Origin: Harmothoe impar
Lineage: Eukaryota; Annelida; Polychaeta; Phyllodocida; Polynoidae
DNA length: 64,000 nucleotides
Reading direction: 5' to 3'
Assembly: GCA_947462335.1 (NCBI GenBank)
Contig: OX381704.1
Location: 42,350,942-42,414,941 of the forward strand
Position 1 is the stretch's first letter, and each line of letters opens with the position of its first letter. The position numbers and the translations under genes were made by a program. The notes beneath the pieces are model-generated. The model worked only from the letters and a program-made list of their open reading frames with translations. It searched no databases and had not been told where the DNA came from. Of the stretch, positions 12,901-24,018 are shown one piece after another.

Positions 12901-15900
12901 TGTCTCGAGTGCGCCTCACGTCTATAAAGGTGTCTGGAGCCATCTGTAGTGGTCTTTGGCAATGCTACCTTGAGCCATCCTTAAAATGGCAAGGTTTGTC
13001 ACGGTCAATAGACAGGTGCGCGCTTCTGCCCCCATGATACATAAACCGGTACCATATACATATAGAGCTGCTGATGGCAGTATTTACCTACATATAAGGA
13101 CTCATTACTGACACCGGTGTATAGATTGATATAGATCGCAGCTACACTAGAAGAAAAAGTTTGGTTCTATATGCATTCAATCCTAAACGCTTAAACACAT
13201 TTACTGATTATGATATACTCAGCTTGATAAGACATAAGTGGCACTACTAGATTGTGATCCATTTTACACATGGTCCAGATTTGTATATTGATTCCATTAT
13301 GCTATGTTTAATTGCATAAATCTGTGGACATAGCATGAAATGAAAGCAATGTGCACCAAGTATCTCCTTTGATACACAGTATGACAAAAACTAGAGTTTC
13401 TTTTGATCTATCATTTTATGTGAAATATCAATCAATCTCTGGTATATACATCTTGGTAGACGTATTGTGCATATTTCTGCATTAGTTTAGCATTAATTTA
13501 GTTGTAAATTGGGGGAATGAGAATCAACCATTACTTGGTACATGAGTTGACTTGTTTATGCCTGTATGATCGATTAGCATTGATTATGCATGCACACACA
13601 CAGTGTACTGTCTCTCCCGAAAACATGCTGCCCTATTTCGTCCATTAGATGAGTTATTTCTGTCCTTCCCTTTCTCTATCAATCTTTTACTCATTTAGTT
13701 TGCGTTTCCCATCAAGAGTCTTCACCCCCTCTATCTGGACTGTCCTCTTTCTCCCATGTCCCGTCTTTCCTGATCAAAGACTGATGACAGGTTAAAATCT
13801 ACGTGTACCAAAAACATTGGACTAAGCAGGTAGTTTTCTAACTATTCTGACCATACTTCTATCTCTTCCCAACAGGTGCTCAACTACTGCCCAAAAGACA
13901 TGAAAGCCGACATCTGTGTCCACTTGAACAGAAAAGTGTTTAATGAACATCCTGCCTTCCGACTGGCTTCGGACGGCTGCTTACGCGCGCTGGCCATGCA
14001 CTTCTCCATGTCCCATTCAGCGCCTGGTGACCTTCTCTTCCACCAAGGAGAGAGTCTAGACTCACTATGTTTTATTGTCTCTGGTTCGCTTGAGGTAATT
14101 CAGGATGACGAAGTAGTAGCTATACTTAGTAAGTATACCTTTTACTGTTTTTTTTAAACTTGCTATTGTACTCGCTCTATATATGCATCATGATTTGTCA
14201 TATCCACAGAGGAAAACGTCAACCTGCAAAATATGTGTGGCACACTGCGGCAATATCTGAAAACCGTATTGTTGGTGCAGGTTCTAGAGGAGAAGTGGAG
14301 GTGATAATGATAGATGGTTGATGCGGTAATTACATGGGCTACCCCCCTCATCGCCAATTAAACCAAACATATAGGCACTAAGTTTACATTGATATACACT
14401 ACAACTAGTAAATCTAATTACACAGTTGCACTAACAATGGTAGCATAACGTTTGTTTATTTCTTGTTCAGGTCGAGGAGATGTGTTTGGCGACCAATTTT
14501 GGAAGGAGAGCACAGTCGGACAGTCCACGGCTAATGTCCGTGCATTGACCTACTGCGATCTACATATCATAAAGAGGGAGCGTTTGTTAGAAGTGCTCGA
14601 CTTTTATCACGCCTTCGCAAATTCATTTGCACGTAATTTGACATTAACATACAATCTAAGACATAGAGTGAGTACAAATTTACAAGTTCTTCTTTTTACA
14701 TTCGCTTAATAGTTTGACTCCCTGTTGGGTATAGTATTACCTATGTGTGTTAATGGCACTTAAAATGACGTCTCACTTAACTGTGGCAAAGTTCAGATGT
14801 AAAAGGGCCCACAGATAAACAGTGTTTATAAAAGAAAAAGTAACATGAATCTCCCTCGCAAGCTGATGAATACCAAAGGCCTATGACTCTGTGTGAACTG
14901 ACATACCTTGAGATAATATGTTTACCTTATAAATTTGAGAAATAATGACCCTTGCTGGCTGAATTACCTAGATTAAACCACTAATCCCGTTCCCTTTGTT
15001 CCCACACAGCTTATATTCAGGAAGGTTGCAGACGTTAAACGAGAGCGAGAACTGGCGGAGAAACGGAAAAACGAACCTCCGCTAGACTTGGCTAGTGACC
15101 ATCCGGTGCGCAAACTCATCAGTCGTTTCCGGAAAATGAGTGATAATAAAATGACAAACCACAATGGAGGTGGTGGTGATGCCGAGAAAGGTGAAAATGG
15201 TATCCTCGGCAATCACGTCGGGAACGATCTCAATAAGAAAGATGATGGCCAAATCAAGATCATAGAAAATGACACAAAGGTGGTCAATGTTAATGAAACC
15301 GAACAGTCAGGGAAGGCCAAGTGGGGTAAGTTTATGGCTGGAGGTGGGCCCAATTTCACAGCTGACCAAAACAGTCTGGGCCCTCCCGGCGTTGGCGTGC
15401 CCCCGCCCTCCCGCATGGGGGCCAAACCCAGTAGTAAATGGGGCCGGCTAGGGGGCAAGAAGCAGGATACTATAGAGGAGGAAGATGACCGGGGCGGGCT
15501 GCGTAAAGCAGACTCCACCGACAGTGGCATCCTTAATAAAAGCGATGCGCGGCTGGACCAGATTGAGGAAGAGAGGGGTGGGCTCAGCTCCCGGGACAAC
15601 TTCCCCCCTCCCGGCAGCTCACTGTCGGCCGCCGAGCATCATCTCATCTCCTCACTCTATGACATTAAAATTGAGATCAAGGAGGAGATTGAGAACCTTA
15701 ATACTAAGATGAACAAGATTGACGACCAAATCGGGGATATCCTCAAAATGTTCACGCCGGCGTCGTCCCCATATTCTTCGCACACGCCGAGCTCGTTGAG
15801 TTCACGTCTCAACTCCACTGCCTCCTCCAACAGTAGCACGGCCAGTAACAGTATAGTGACCTCACCCAAGAGTTCGGTGCCTTCCTCGCCCCACAGACAC

Positions 15901-16380
15901 TCACTGGAGCATCATCCAGATGGTGGGGCAGGTGGCAACGGTGGCAACGGCCGCTTCCGTCAGCACCAACCACCCCCACCGCCACCACCACCGCAACAAC
16001 AGGGGCAGCAGCAAAGAACTAGCACCCCGCCCAGCCGAAAGGGCTCAGCCGGCTCCACCGGCTCTATGGACCCTAAGGGCGGGGAAGGGGGCGCTGCTGG
16101 GGGGTCGGATACACAATCACAGACCTCCAGGCGGAGCTCCCCTAACCACTCAGACAGTAGTTCCAACTCGTCCGGTGCGCCTGCCACCACGGGCTCAGAT
16201 AACAGCGCCGGAGGTGGCGGCCCTGGCGGCGCAGGGGGGCGCAAGAAGCGCAAGAAGTCGGCAGGTAGTAAAACCCGCGTGGCACCGTCCGACATGGACC
16301 CGACCTTCGCCGGCGGCATCAAACCCGCCACGGACGATGACAATGTGCCCTTCAAAGACCGCGACCTTGATATCCTATGA
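832..16380 (+). CDS. eag: EAG-type voltage-gated K+ channel (KCNH1/KCNH5), 8 exons, 5' end missing
   Basis: Eight exons (832-960, 5259-5383, 6718-7113, 9480-9897, 10243-10442, 13876-14128, 14471-14667, 15010-16380) join in one frame to about 1028 residues and a TGA stop. Every junction is AG/GT and phases match (1, 0, 0, 1, 0, 1, 0). Domain order is PAS end, N-terminal calmodulin-binding linker, S1-S6, GFGN filter, C-linker, CNBHD, C-terminal calmodulin site, coiled coil, low-complexity tail. In KCNH channels four subunits form a plasma-membrane delayed-rectifier K+ channel that sets excitability and is inhibited by Ca2+/calmodulin. Wording such as the S6 run and the C-linker is near identical to vertebrate KCNH1/5 and fly Eag, and differs from ERG and ELK. 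The start codon and most of the PAS domain are left of the window. Invertebrates usually have one eag gene, so choosing KCNH1 over KCNH5 is not meaningful here. Confidence 0.97.
961..5258 (+). other. eag intron, 4.3 kb
   Basis: Begins GTGAGT and ends TTTTAG. It is AT-rich with no conserved coding segment. The only structured item is the 51 bp minisatellite at 4594-4950. Confidence 0.85.
4594..4950. repeat. 51 bp minisatellite, 7 copies
   Basis: The word ATGAGGTCTGTGAACGTCC starts at 4594, 4645, 4696, 4747, 4798, 4849 and 4900, an exact 51 bp step. Copies differ at only a few bases; the first lacks the CAACACC variant. Because 51 is a multiple of three and the unit lacks stops in several frames, long open frames cross the array on both strands. 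They have no start context or homology and are out of frame with the eag exon that follows. Confidence 0.95.
5259..5383 (+). CDS. eag: eag exon: PAS-to-S1 linker, calmodulin-binding region
   Basis: Acceptor TTTTAG at 5253-5258; donor GTAAGT at 5384. The product starts [18 protein letters not shown] and ends SPLANV, matching the KCNH1 segment [18 protein letters not shown] that carries the N-terminal calmodulin site BD-N. The middle ([17 protein letters not shown]) is divergent and short, as usual for this linker. The 51 bp minisatellite sits only about 300 bp upstream in the preceding intron and is in a different frame. Confidence 0.95.
5384..6717 (+). other. eag intron, 1.3 kb
   Basis: Starts GTAAGT and ends ATTATAG after a pyrimidine-rich tract. 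I see no feature inside it. A 139-codon open frame on the minus strand (5852-6271) has no recognisable domain. Confidence 0.8.
6718..7113 (+). CDS. eag: eag exon: S1, S2 and S3 of the voltage sensor
   Basis: Acceptor ATTATAG ends at 6717 and donor GTAAGT starts at 7114; 132 whole codons. It opens [20 protein letters not shown], the pre-S1 motif shared by EAG channels. S1 is [19 protein letters not shown]2 is [18 protein letters not shown], and S3 is [16 protein letters not shown]. Acidic residues of S2 and S3 (D in SIVDVV, D in FFIDII, D in FVIDLL) that pair with S4 arginines are present. The exon ends in the short S3-S4 loop (QHVDD). Confidence 0.97.
7114..9479 (+). other. eag intron, 2.4 kb
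   Basis: Starts GTAAGT and ends CTTTCAG. It lies between the S3 and S4 exons. It holds the compact hairpin at 7724-7785 and otherwise nothing I can name. Confidence 0.85.
7724..7785. other. 62 nt near-perfect hairpin inside an eag intron
   Basis: Arms 7724-7743 and 7766-7785 pair at 18 of 20 positions including one G-U. Inside them 7744-7749 pairs with 7755-7760 around the loop ATTAC, leaving a five-G bulge. It could be a tiny inverted-repeat element or a precursor-like RNA hairpin; the sequence alone does not decide. Confidence 0.6.
9480..9897 (+). CDS. eag: eag exon: S4, S5, turret, pore helix, selectivity filter, start of S6
   Basis: Acceptor TTTCAG ends at 9479; donor GTAAGT starts at 9898. 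It begins [20 protein letters not shown], the S4 with regularly spaced Arg/Lys. S5 contains [11 protein letters not shown]. The extracellular turret is about 45 residues long and has an N-glycosylation sequon (NSS). The filter is SVGFGN, the KCNH hallmark in place of GYG. The last codon is split after its first base and is completed as Ser in the next exon (ILGS). Confidence 0.97.
9898..10242 (+). other. eag intron, 345 bp
   Basis: A short intron between the pore exon and the S6/C-linker exon, GTAAGT to TTTCAG. Nothing else is visible. Confidence 0.85.
10243..10442 (+). CDS. eag: eag exon: rest of S6 and C-linker
   Basis: Acceptor TTTCAG ends at 10242; donor GTTAGT starts at 10443. S6 continues [19 protein letters not shown], which matches KCNH1, followed by the C-linker words [14 protein letters not shown] and [14 protein letters not shown]. 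The C-linker couples the CNBHD to the S6 gate. The exon ends in phase 0 at GIDTGK. The donor GTTAGT is weaker than those of the other exons. Confidence 0.97.
10443..13875 (+). other. eag intron, 3.4 kb
   Basis: GTTAGT to CAACAG. It contains a degenerate tandem repeat at 11515-11830 and G/T-rich low-complexity sequence near 12180-12440. I find no alternative exon. Confidence 0.8.
11515..11830. repeat. Degenerate tandem repeat, about 60 bp unit
   Basis: The phrase (A)AGCAGTAGTT followed by CTCCTAC, CTAAT and CAACCTTCACC recurs about five times with many substitutions and indels, for example near 11520, 11608, 11656, 11698 and 11752. It is an old, decayed minisatellite. Confidence 0.6.
13876..14128 (+). 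CDS. eag: eag exon: C-linker end and first part of CNBHD
   Basis: Acceptor CCAACAG ends at 13875; donor GTAAGT starts at 14129. The product runs [20 protein letters not shown], then [36 protein letters not shown] and [16 protein letters not shown]. These are C-linker helices and the beta-roll of the cyclic-nucleotide-binding homology domain, nearly word for word as in fly Eag and KCNH1. The last base A joins GT of the next exon to give Ser where most EAGs have Gly. Confidence 0.97.
14129..14470 (+). other. eag intron, 342 bp
   Basis: GTAAGT to TTGTTCAG between the two CNBHD exons. No further feature seen. Confidence 0.85.
14471..14667 (+). CDS. eag: eag exon: CNBHD end with intrinsic ligand
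   Basis: Acceptor TTGTTCAG ends at 14470; donor GTGAGT starts at 14668. The product reads [12 protein letters not shown], then [24 protein letters not shown] and [11 protein letters not shown]. The YNL triplet (14650-14658) is the intrinsic ligand that fills the cyclic-nucleotide pocket in KCNH channels, so the domain should not respond to cAMP or cGMP. QFWKE is closer to the fly form than to human VFWKE. Confidence 0.97.
14668..15009 (+). other. eag intron, 342 bp
   Basis: GTGAGT to CCACACAG before the last eag exon. No further feature seen. Confidence 0.85.
15010..16380 (+). CDS. eag: eag last exon: calmodulin site, coiled coil, low-complexity tail
   Basis: Acceptor CCACACAG ends at 15009; one open frame of 456 codons ends with TGA at 16378-16380. 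It opens [20 protein letters not shown], then [13 protein letters not shown], the C-terminal calmodulin-binding stretch. KWGK and KWGR recall KSWARF of human KCNH1, and [15 protein letters not shown] matches its DSGITKSDLRLDNV. The tetramerising coiled coil [19 protein letters not shown] continues to about 15753. The last 200 or so residues are Ser, Gly, Pro and Gln rich, with eight prolines in a row near 15970 and a basic RKKRKK at 16240-16257, ending DRDLDIL. The exon is much more GC-rich than its surroundings. Confidence 0.96.
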   Translation, partial: LIFRKVADVKRERELAEKRKNEPPLDLASDHPVRKLISRFRKMSDNKMTNHNGGGGDAEKGENGILGNHVGNDLNKKDDGQIKIIENDTKVVNVNETEQSGKAKWGKFMAGGGPNFTADQNSLGPPGVGVPPPSRMGAKPSSKWGRLGGKKQDTIEEEDDRGGLRKADSTDSGILNKSDARLDQIEEERGGLSSRDNFPPPGSSLSAAEHHLISSLYDIKIEIKEEIENLNTKMNKIDDQIGDILKMFTPASSPYSSHTPSSLSSRLNSTASSNSSTASNSIVTSPKSSVPSSPHRHSLEHHPDGGAGGNGGNGRFRQHQPPPPPPPPQQQGQQQRTSTPPSRKGSAGSTGSMDPKGGEGGAAGGSDTQSQTSRRSSPNHSDSSSNSSGAPATTGSDNSAGGGGPGGAGGRKKRKKSAGSKTRVAPSDMDPTFAGGIKPATDDDNVPFKDRDLDIL

Positions 16381-16833
16381 GTTGGGGCCTCCGCCGCCGC
16401 TCGGGGGGCGGTCTTACTAGTGGTAGTGTTGGCGGGCTTGGCGGAGCGTTACTATCGGTGTGCTGGCGGTGGTGGGGTAGGAGACCGTGGTGGTGCCGTC
16501 GGGTGGTGCTGTCCTGTTAGTCTATGTGAATACCACTACAGAATACGCACTCGGAGCTTTTCATATAGGAGCAAGAAAGTATTACTATTATTACTACTAT
16601 CCCCACTATTGCGATGTACTGTAATTATTACTCTATCAGTGAGCTCATCCAGTGAGCAGCTCGGACGTTCAGAGTGTTACCAGAATGCAGCTTTTTTCAG
16701 GTCCGACAGGTGTGCTTATGAATTTGTTTGAGTCATCTGGCCATTGTCAATCCACATATTGTGGATCTTGAATCTCAGATTATAAAGTTTGGTTTGAGAT
16801 TTAGAGAGCGGCTTATTGAGTGGTTTTGTTGAA

Positions 16834-16839
16834 AATAAA
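16834..16839 (+). terminator. Candidate eag polyadenylation signal AATAAA
   Basis: The first AATAAA after the eag stop, 454 bp downstream. AATAAA is common in AT-rich DNA, so this is only a candidate; later AATAAA copies (for example near 17301) are possible too. Confidence 0.35.
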
Positions 16840-19800
16840 AGGTTGACCGCATGCAGATTCAGGATTTACACTGAAAACGAGAATGTGATAACTGTTATTA
16901 CTGTGGAATTTCACCGATTTGGGCGAAGGTTTGTTGTACAGAGTTCTATTTCAAGGCAAAACCATTTATACAGAGATGCCACTTCTCTTTCCTTTCTTCA
17001 GAATTCCGAATTTTGGACTGGGATTACCATTGTCGCTTTAAATATAAGTATTCCCCATTAACAAAACTGACAAAAATAGGGAAATTTCCTAATTCTTGTT
17101 TATCAGGAATCTGAGTGGCATCTCTGAATTTGTATTGCAGTGTACTCTGACAGGTAGAAGCAAACTATGTGATGATATAAGATACATATGCCTAACAAGT
17201 GCATTAATGAACCCAATCTCTATTGTCATGATGTTGATGATTACACTGTTAACCAAGCCGATGATCAGGGATAGTGTATACCAATTAGAGACTCACTACA
17301 ATAAAAAGAAAATACCAGGTTTCATGTTAAACCCTTGTTATAGAGTCCCAACCACAGCATCTGACTTTACTCACAAAACACGTTGGTCTTTTTTTTTTCT
17401 TGGCTAACCGGTTTAACGATACACATTTGCGTCAGTATGTTCCATATAAAACATCATGTCACATTATTAGGTATCGGTTGTCATTAATTCCATATACAAC
17501 GGATGCTAATGCAGTTGACTTCAACCCTTACTCACCCAGCTTCAAAGAGAATGGCTGATTACTGGATACATTCAGGTCTCAATAAGCTTCAAATAGGTCT
17601 GTTTGACCAAGCTCTGAATAGATGTGTTAATATGTAAGTTGTCATTGGGAAGTTGAAGGTTGTCCAATGATGTAGGAGTGTAAAGGTCAGCAAACGTGTT
17701 GGGAACTCACCTGAATATGAATGGTCTTCTGTCAAAATAAAGACCCGTTTGAGGATGGATATTAAACGATTATAGTTTGTACAATTTTAATATGTATCAT
17801 ACCTTAAAGAGTATTATCGGCACAGACAAGAAGTCAAATCAGACTCTGCAGGAATAATGATTAACCCATTTTACATTTCCCAAGTCGATTATGACTAGAA
17901 ACTGGTCTAGTGAATAGCTGAGAAAGTATTCATGAATTAAGCAATGCATTGATATATAATATGACATAAGCCCTTTGCATAGCAGTGGTAGCAGTTTGGA
18001 TGTTATCTATCAATGCTTTTAGGGTTTTGACATTGATATCCAACCTCAAAAGGGTCGTTGACTACCATGGTGTACAAAAGATTATTTTTTCATAGATATT
18101 GAACAGATATTTTTAAGAACAATGGACTATTAGGCTATATACTCCTGGTTGATATTGACGATGATCAGTGCCGTCTCGTCTATATTGACATAGTGCACAA
18201 TTGTATAGTTGCATTGATCTTGTTCACTTCTCTTTCCGCGTTTTCCTTAAATGAATCCGTTAGGTATGAAATGAATGCCTAATGGTCAATAATGTACAGA
18301 CAGGTTTAATAGATCCTGGGGTGTTCCAGGTCCGACTCTTCTTTAACGTCCTTTACAGAATTTACATAACTATATTATTCTGGGTGTTCTTTCCATCTTC
18401 TTACCTGTTCATGAAATGGAAGTCCCATCGTCATCTTGACCGCCTTTTCCGGTTTTGATATTTCGTTTATAAGTACATACAGACGGTGTCGCGAGCCCTT
18501 AAATGGTTTTCAGTGGCACAGGAATCTCTCTATTGTCTTTCAGATCTTATACAGAAACCATCAACCCCGAGCCCCACATACCCATCCCTAAACCTGTTTT
18601 ACTACCCAGCCCCATGCATGCTTACCCCTTCTTAGAAACTCTTAGAAACTACAGACCAAATTAATTTTATACCATCTCAACGCTTTAGAACAAAACTAAC
18701 GTACCCATAGTCTGTTTTCACATTTAAAAGACCCACTTACTTCAGAGGACCTTTTATCTATTTTCCATTCAATACAGCTTTGAAAGAAATCGTCTGCATT
18801 ACTCTATCGGTCGGTGTTTGCAATATATGGCCCACTACTAGGAAAACCGGACGTGAAATCATTAACCTCCGGTTGTCCTGGAAAACATTTTTTGCCACTT
18901 CCCCTTCGTATATTATTACCCTTACGCCTTTGGTTGTATAGAGTACAATGCACCTACAATAATATACAACATGTTTAACCAATGTGTGACCCAGTTTGCA
19001 AAAGGAAGGTAGTATACACAACCATTAGGAAAATGTGATCCTACTCATATCATGTATACAGGATACGGAAGCGGTGGATTGTTTGTTCAGAGATGTTTTA
19101 CAAACTGTTATTGTCTCTGATCGTCCAATTTGTACGCGAACTAAACTGATTATATCATAATCCCCTGTTATTCTTAAAGAAAGTCATAGACCGACTACAC
19201 GTGAGTTGAGAGTGCGACTCGTTCACTTCATGTAAGACTTACAAAGTTCGAAAAAATCTACGCCTACTTGTAATCCTATATAGTTATCATACTTCCAAGA
19301 CTTCCCTTTTTCTTTCTGCAGGAAGCCAGAGCTCGACGTGGCTGTTAGAGGCAATTGTGTTGACTAACTTTACTGTTATTCTTTGACCCATTGTTACATC
19401 AAGTGTTTTAGCATAGGGGGGCATATGAAGGGTTTCTGGTTGTAAAAGTCAGCAGAAAGGCAAACAAAGCGGCTGCTGGATGGGATGGGATATGTATAGT
19501 CTCTGCATGATAAGTGGCTTTGTTGCTAATACTGCCATTACGCTTCGTTTTTCTTAAATCTTAGAGTCAGGTACTTCTATGATATTGTGTGGGTTTATGG
19601 TCTCAGTAATCATCTTTGTTAGTTCAATCAATACCCTTCCATTATGCGTCTATATCACCGTAACCTTACCATAGCCTTACCTATAACCAGCAACATTCAA
19701 TGGAGAAAATGAGTGAATGGTTGGTGAAGTGCTGGAAAGTTCATGGCCTAATTATTCTAACTTAAAGTCAAAAGAATAGCTGAGAATCAACTCCAATGTA

Positions 19801-22800
19801 GTTGGTGTGGCCGAGTATAAAACCATACTGAGAAGCCTCAACTCGGCATCAGTACATGATATGGAGAACCTAACAACTCAATTATTGGCACGGAAGAAAA
19901 CTTGTGATTAAAAATGTAGCAGTGGCTGGCTAACCATTGGCTGGGATAGATAGCTGGAGCCCGCAAATTAACAGAACCAATAATTTTGCTTTTGGAACCA
20001 AGTTATTCTTGATGCTGAGGTCTGGCAGTTGACACAGCAGAACTTGCATACTGAAATGGAGAGTTGCAGACGACATTCTGAATTATTCACAGTTAGGTGG
20101 GCTCCAATACACGGACCAATTATCCTTCCAGTGGGATGCTTGCCAATCGCTATGGTTCGACTAGGCGCTATTCCTTGATATCAGCAAAGAGAGGCCAGGC
20201 CCATCCCCTTCAATCGATCCTCTGTCTGCCGTTTCTGTTTCCTCTCTTACATTTGGTACAAAATATCACCCTGACCCTTCCAGTGACCCAGCCCTTTCAT
20301 CACATTGCCCTGTTTCATTGTTTTCCTTAGTCTAAATGTACATAGAAGCATATACATATATTGCACATCCCCCCATAGCCTGTTCTTCTTGGGTCAGTTA
20401 TTTATATTATTGATAATAGTTTTTAACCAATATGTGGTCAGTCAATTGCCATTCACAACTTCGTCATTGGATCTGTTTCTATGCCAAATGTTAATGCATA
20501 TGATTATAGTTCACAACTATTTCTGCATAATAAAAATTCACATGATCAGCTCAATTGTAAAAAAAGAGGTGTCTTCGTGTTGTTTTTGATCAGGTACTTT
20601 AAGTAGGAAACCATTCTGTATTCATTTCTGTCATATCATATTGTTATTGAGAGCGTCTGAAAGGGCCAGGGTCCACATGCCAAAAGGAGCCATAGCTAAA
20701 AGGACCGCCAATTGTGAGCTGCTCGGGAGATAATCTTAGCTTATCGTGGCTGGTGGCTAGGGTGCAGCAGGCAATGCATCAGGAGCACAGACTACAGCAG
20801 AAGGGGCTATTGATTCCTGTAGACCCTATATATAAGCCATCCTCCCAGGACCGTCCACACGTCTGCCGTCCCTTCTTTTCACTGAACGGGCCGGTTTGAG
20901 ACCTGTCCCTGTCGGAACCATCACGTTACAGGGTTATGAGGGCGGAAAGACCCCAAGGTCTCAGTAGCTGTTATTGATTGTCCAACCCCATGGGGAAAGA
21001 AACTGAATGACCCCCAATTCAGAGTCGTGTCCTTGTGTATTGGGATACATCTACACGGGCCAGGAGAATGGGAAGGAGGAGCTTTGACTTAGTGGACTGC
21101 ATTTTCCATTGGTGCACACTGAAGGGTTATTGCCAGACAATTCTAAACGGACTTGACACATGTCACACATGTTATTTTTCTTCGCGTTCACTGAACAAGC
21201 ATATATATATATGAACTTATTTCTTTTGCGCTCCACACTAGATTCAATTCCACTACCATTTTGACAGTTTAAAAAGAACAACACGAAAATTTACATTTGA
21301 ATAAAACGTACTTGTAAGCAATTGGGAGCCAGACATTTTGATCAATAGAATGATATCATTAGTAGTATTTTCTTTTCAAGTGTTGGCCTTCGTATCCCAC
21401 GATTATATGTCTGTGACAAGAGGATAGAGAGCCATGGTGTACTAGAAAAATAATACAATGCGAGAATTAAGTGATTTTTCATTATAAAGTTGACTTTAGG
21501 TTTAGGTTACATTTAGCAGAATGCTAGGAAAATTGTCTACTATTTTGCGTCCTTGTTAGTCGAACCTAAGAAAAGTGGAAAAACTTTATCATATTCTCTG
21601 AAATGCCACCATTTCTTGCGCTTCAATAGCCTTTAGATAGGAGAGGATGGTGAAGATACAGGACATCTAGCCCACACATTGTGAGTCATCTCAGGTATCT
21701 GCATCTCCCTAGGAATGCACTTGGCCCCTCGTACACACTCGTAGAAACGTAAACTGGCCATTAGCTAAAGAAAAGGCTGAGCCGTTGAACATCCCGGCAC
21801 TTTGTGCGTTTTTTTTTCAACAACTAATATAACAATACTAATTCTAAATGTCACATTAGCTGACAAAACCCAAGGAGCCATCAGCTGGTGAAATGGCAAA
21901 TCAAATGGCAAGCAATGAATCTACCAGCAGACAGTTTGAAGTGTTGTTATGGTTAGGTAAGGCGTGTAGTACTCATGCACTGAATCCTAAGGATGCAAAT
22001 TAACACTTAGGTCCCCTCTCACTTTCCCGTGGCATATTTTCACTCGCAGGGGTAGGATAGAGATCCATGTAGTGGAAGTGAAAGTATAATGGGGAGGGGC
22101 TATACACTTTACATGGATCTCTTAAAATATTAGGAATGTTTAGGTTGACATTATTGGCTCTGGACATATCATGGTATCACTTAACTCAACCTACCAGGCA
22201 GTATGTGTACCAACCCACCCTTCTATCCCGGACAGTCGTTTATCTACCGCCCTCACTTTTGGCAGTGGCTCCGATATTGGTCTAAACATGGGTTTGGCCG
22301 CGTCCCGCTGGGTTTAAGTCATTGTCATTCCTAAATCAAGCGGGAATACAAATTTAATGTTATGTCAATGGTCCAAGAGTTAGATCCTCGTATGTTTTTT
22401 TTCTAATTTTTACTTGTCAGGGAGGGCTTCATGGAAATCTTGTGGGAAGATTATTGAAAACGCGAAATTGACTGAGGCTTTCCGTTTAAATTGTATTTTC
22501 TCTACTCTATGCCAAAGACAGCAAGGCAAGACCCAATATGTATTCAAGAGCCATATTACTTGTTCAAACGACACAGTACACAACTTGTTTTTATTACATA
22601 TAATGCGTGTCATGTTCACAGATAAACAGTCTACACTTCTATTGGCTACTTTAAGATGTGTCCATCTTGCATACAATATCCATGAGGGCTCATGTTGGCC
22701 CAGTATTGCAATTTAAAAACATAGGAAAAAAATGGAAATGAAGATATTCAACACTCAAATGCATATCCCATATTTGTCAAAAATAAGACCATGCAGGACA

Positions 22801-23394
22801 GTGCTATTAAATACTTGCATAAAATTCCAACGGACCAGCAAAATGAGTATAACGTAGCAGAACCGAATATTGAGTTACTGGAAAGACAGCATTCTGCGCT
22901 TTCTTGAAATAAAATAAATTAGTTTTTCTAAACTGAAATGTCGGTTTATATACTGACCAAAAATGTGTATCCACCCCAGGTTTGGCCATGATCTCAATGT
23001 ATTGTGCAACAATATAATTTTCATATACTGCAGAATAAAAAATATGAAACTTCCAATAGGGTGGAAAAGTTTTCGCGAGGCTGGATATCTCGTTAGATCT
23101 AAAGTAGACCCCTCCTATTGCTCTATGTAGCCGTTGGCCGATTGTTCTACCTGTTCGTGGCCCATTGTCGTATAGCCAATAACCCCTTCACGCCCTAAGA
23201 CCCATTGTAGCTCCCATCTAAGCCCAGTTCTGAGAACTAATGCCCCTACTTAGTCCCTGTAAATGCTTCTCAAATCCGTTAGTTGCACAGTGAACATTGG
23301 TGGCCCTGTCTAGCTCTTAAAGGCCAGCATGGTACTTAAATACACAATGGCTTTTCGTCAGCACAATTCACGAACACACAGCATGTAACTCGCC

Positions 23395-23495
23395 GGTGCC
23401 GCATCCATGCATCATGCCAATCCAGGGTTTGATACACTTATGCATGGTCTGCATGATGCACTAATGCCGTGATGCATCGGTGCATCATGAAACCA
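23395..23495. repeat. GCATCATG inverted-repeat cluster
   Basis: The words GCATCATG and CATGATGC or TGATGCAT alternate at least five times in 100 bp, including a palindromic TGATGCATCGGTGCATCATG. It may be the core of a small inverted-repeat element, but I cannot define ends. Confidence 0.4.
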
Positions 23496-24012
23496 AATGA
23501 TCATCATCCTTGAGGCACCATGTATGGCTAGTGTGGTGTACCCTGTGCGGGAGCAGCTCGCGGCGGGCCTCAAGGGTAGCTGCAGCAGTGAGACGTCGGT
23601 GAGTTGCTCCTGAGTGAGTTGCTCCTGGGTGGCACGTGTAGGGATAGTGTTGCAGCAATTAGGGGGGAGGCTGCGGACAGAGGCGTCTGGCCACGGCCCA
23701 GCAGCAGCGGCCGGGTGGGGAGCAGCTCAGCATCAGCTGCCGAGCTACTCACATACTGCTCACGCCCTCCTCAGCAACCAAAACACAGCCGACACGGATA
23801 CGTACTCAGCCTGCCGAGATGGCTGTTTTGTAGAAACACAAAGTTAGAAGCCATGGACACTCCCTGGCTATACAACCGGGGGTTAGAATACTGTCGCTCG
23901 TATGTGACCGAATGTTTTTCAGAGCTCTTCTTGATCCCACGTAAACAAATGACACCATGCGATGAATGGCAAAGAGTTGTGACTTTTCATATCTGGGTTG
24001 GAGTAATATAAC

Positions 24013-24018
24013 TTTATT
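24013..24018 (-). terminator. Candidate HHAT polyadenylation signal
   Basis: TTTATT on the + strand is AATAAA on the minus strand, about 750 bp beyond the HHAT stop. It is a motif match only. Confidence 0.3.

Noticed and set aside
15213..16355. Several 60 to 131-codon open frames on the minus strand and in other + frames
   Set aside because: Shadows of the GC-rich last eag exon.
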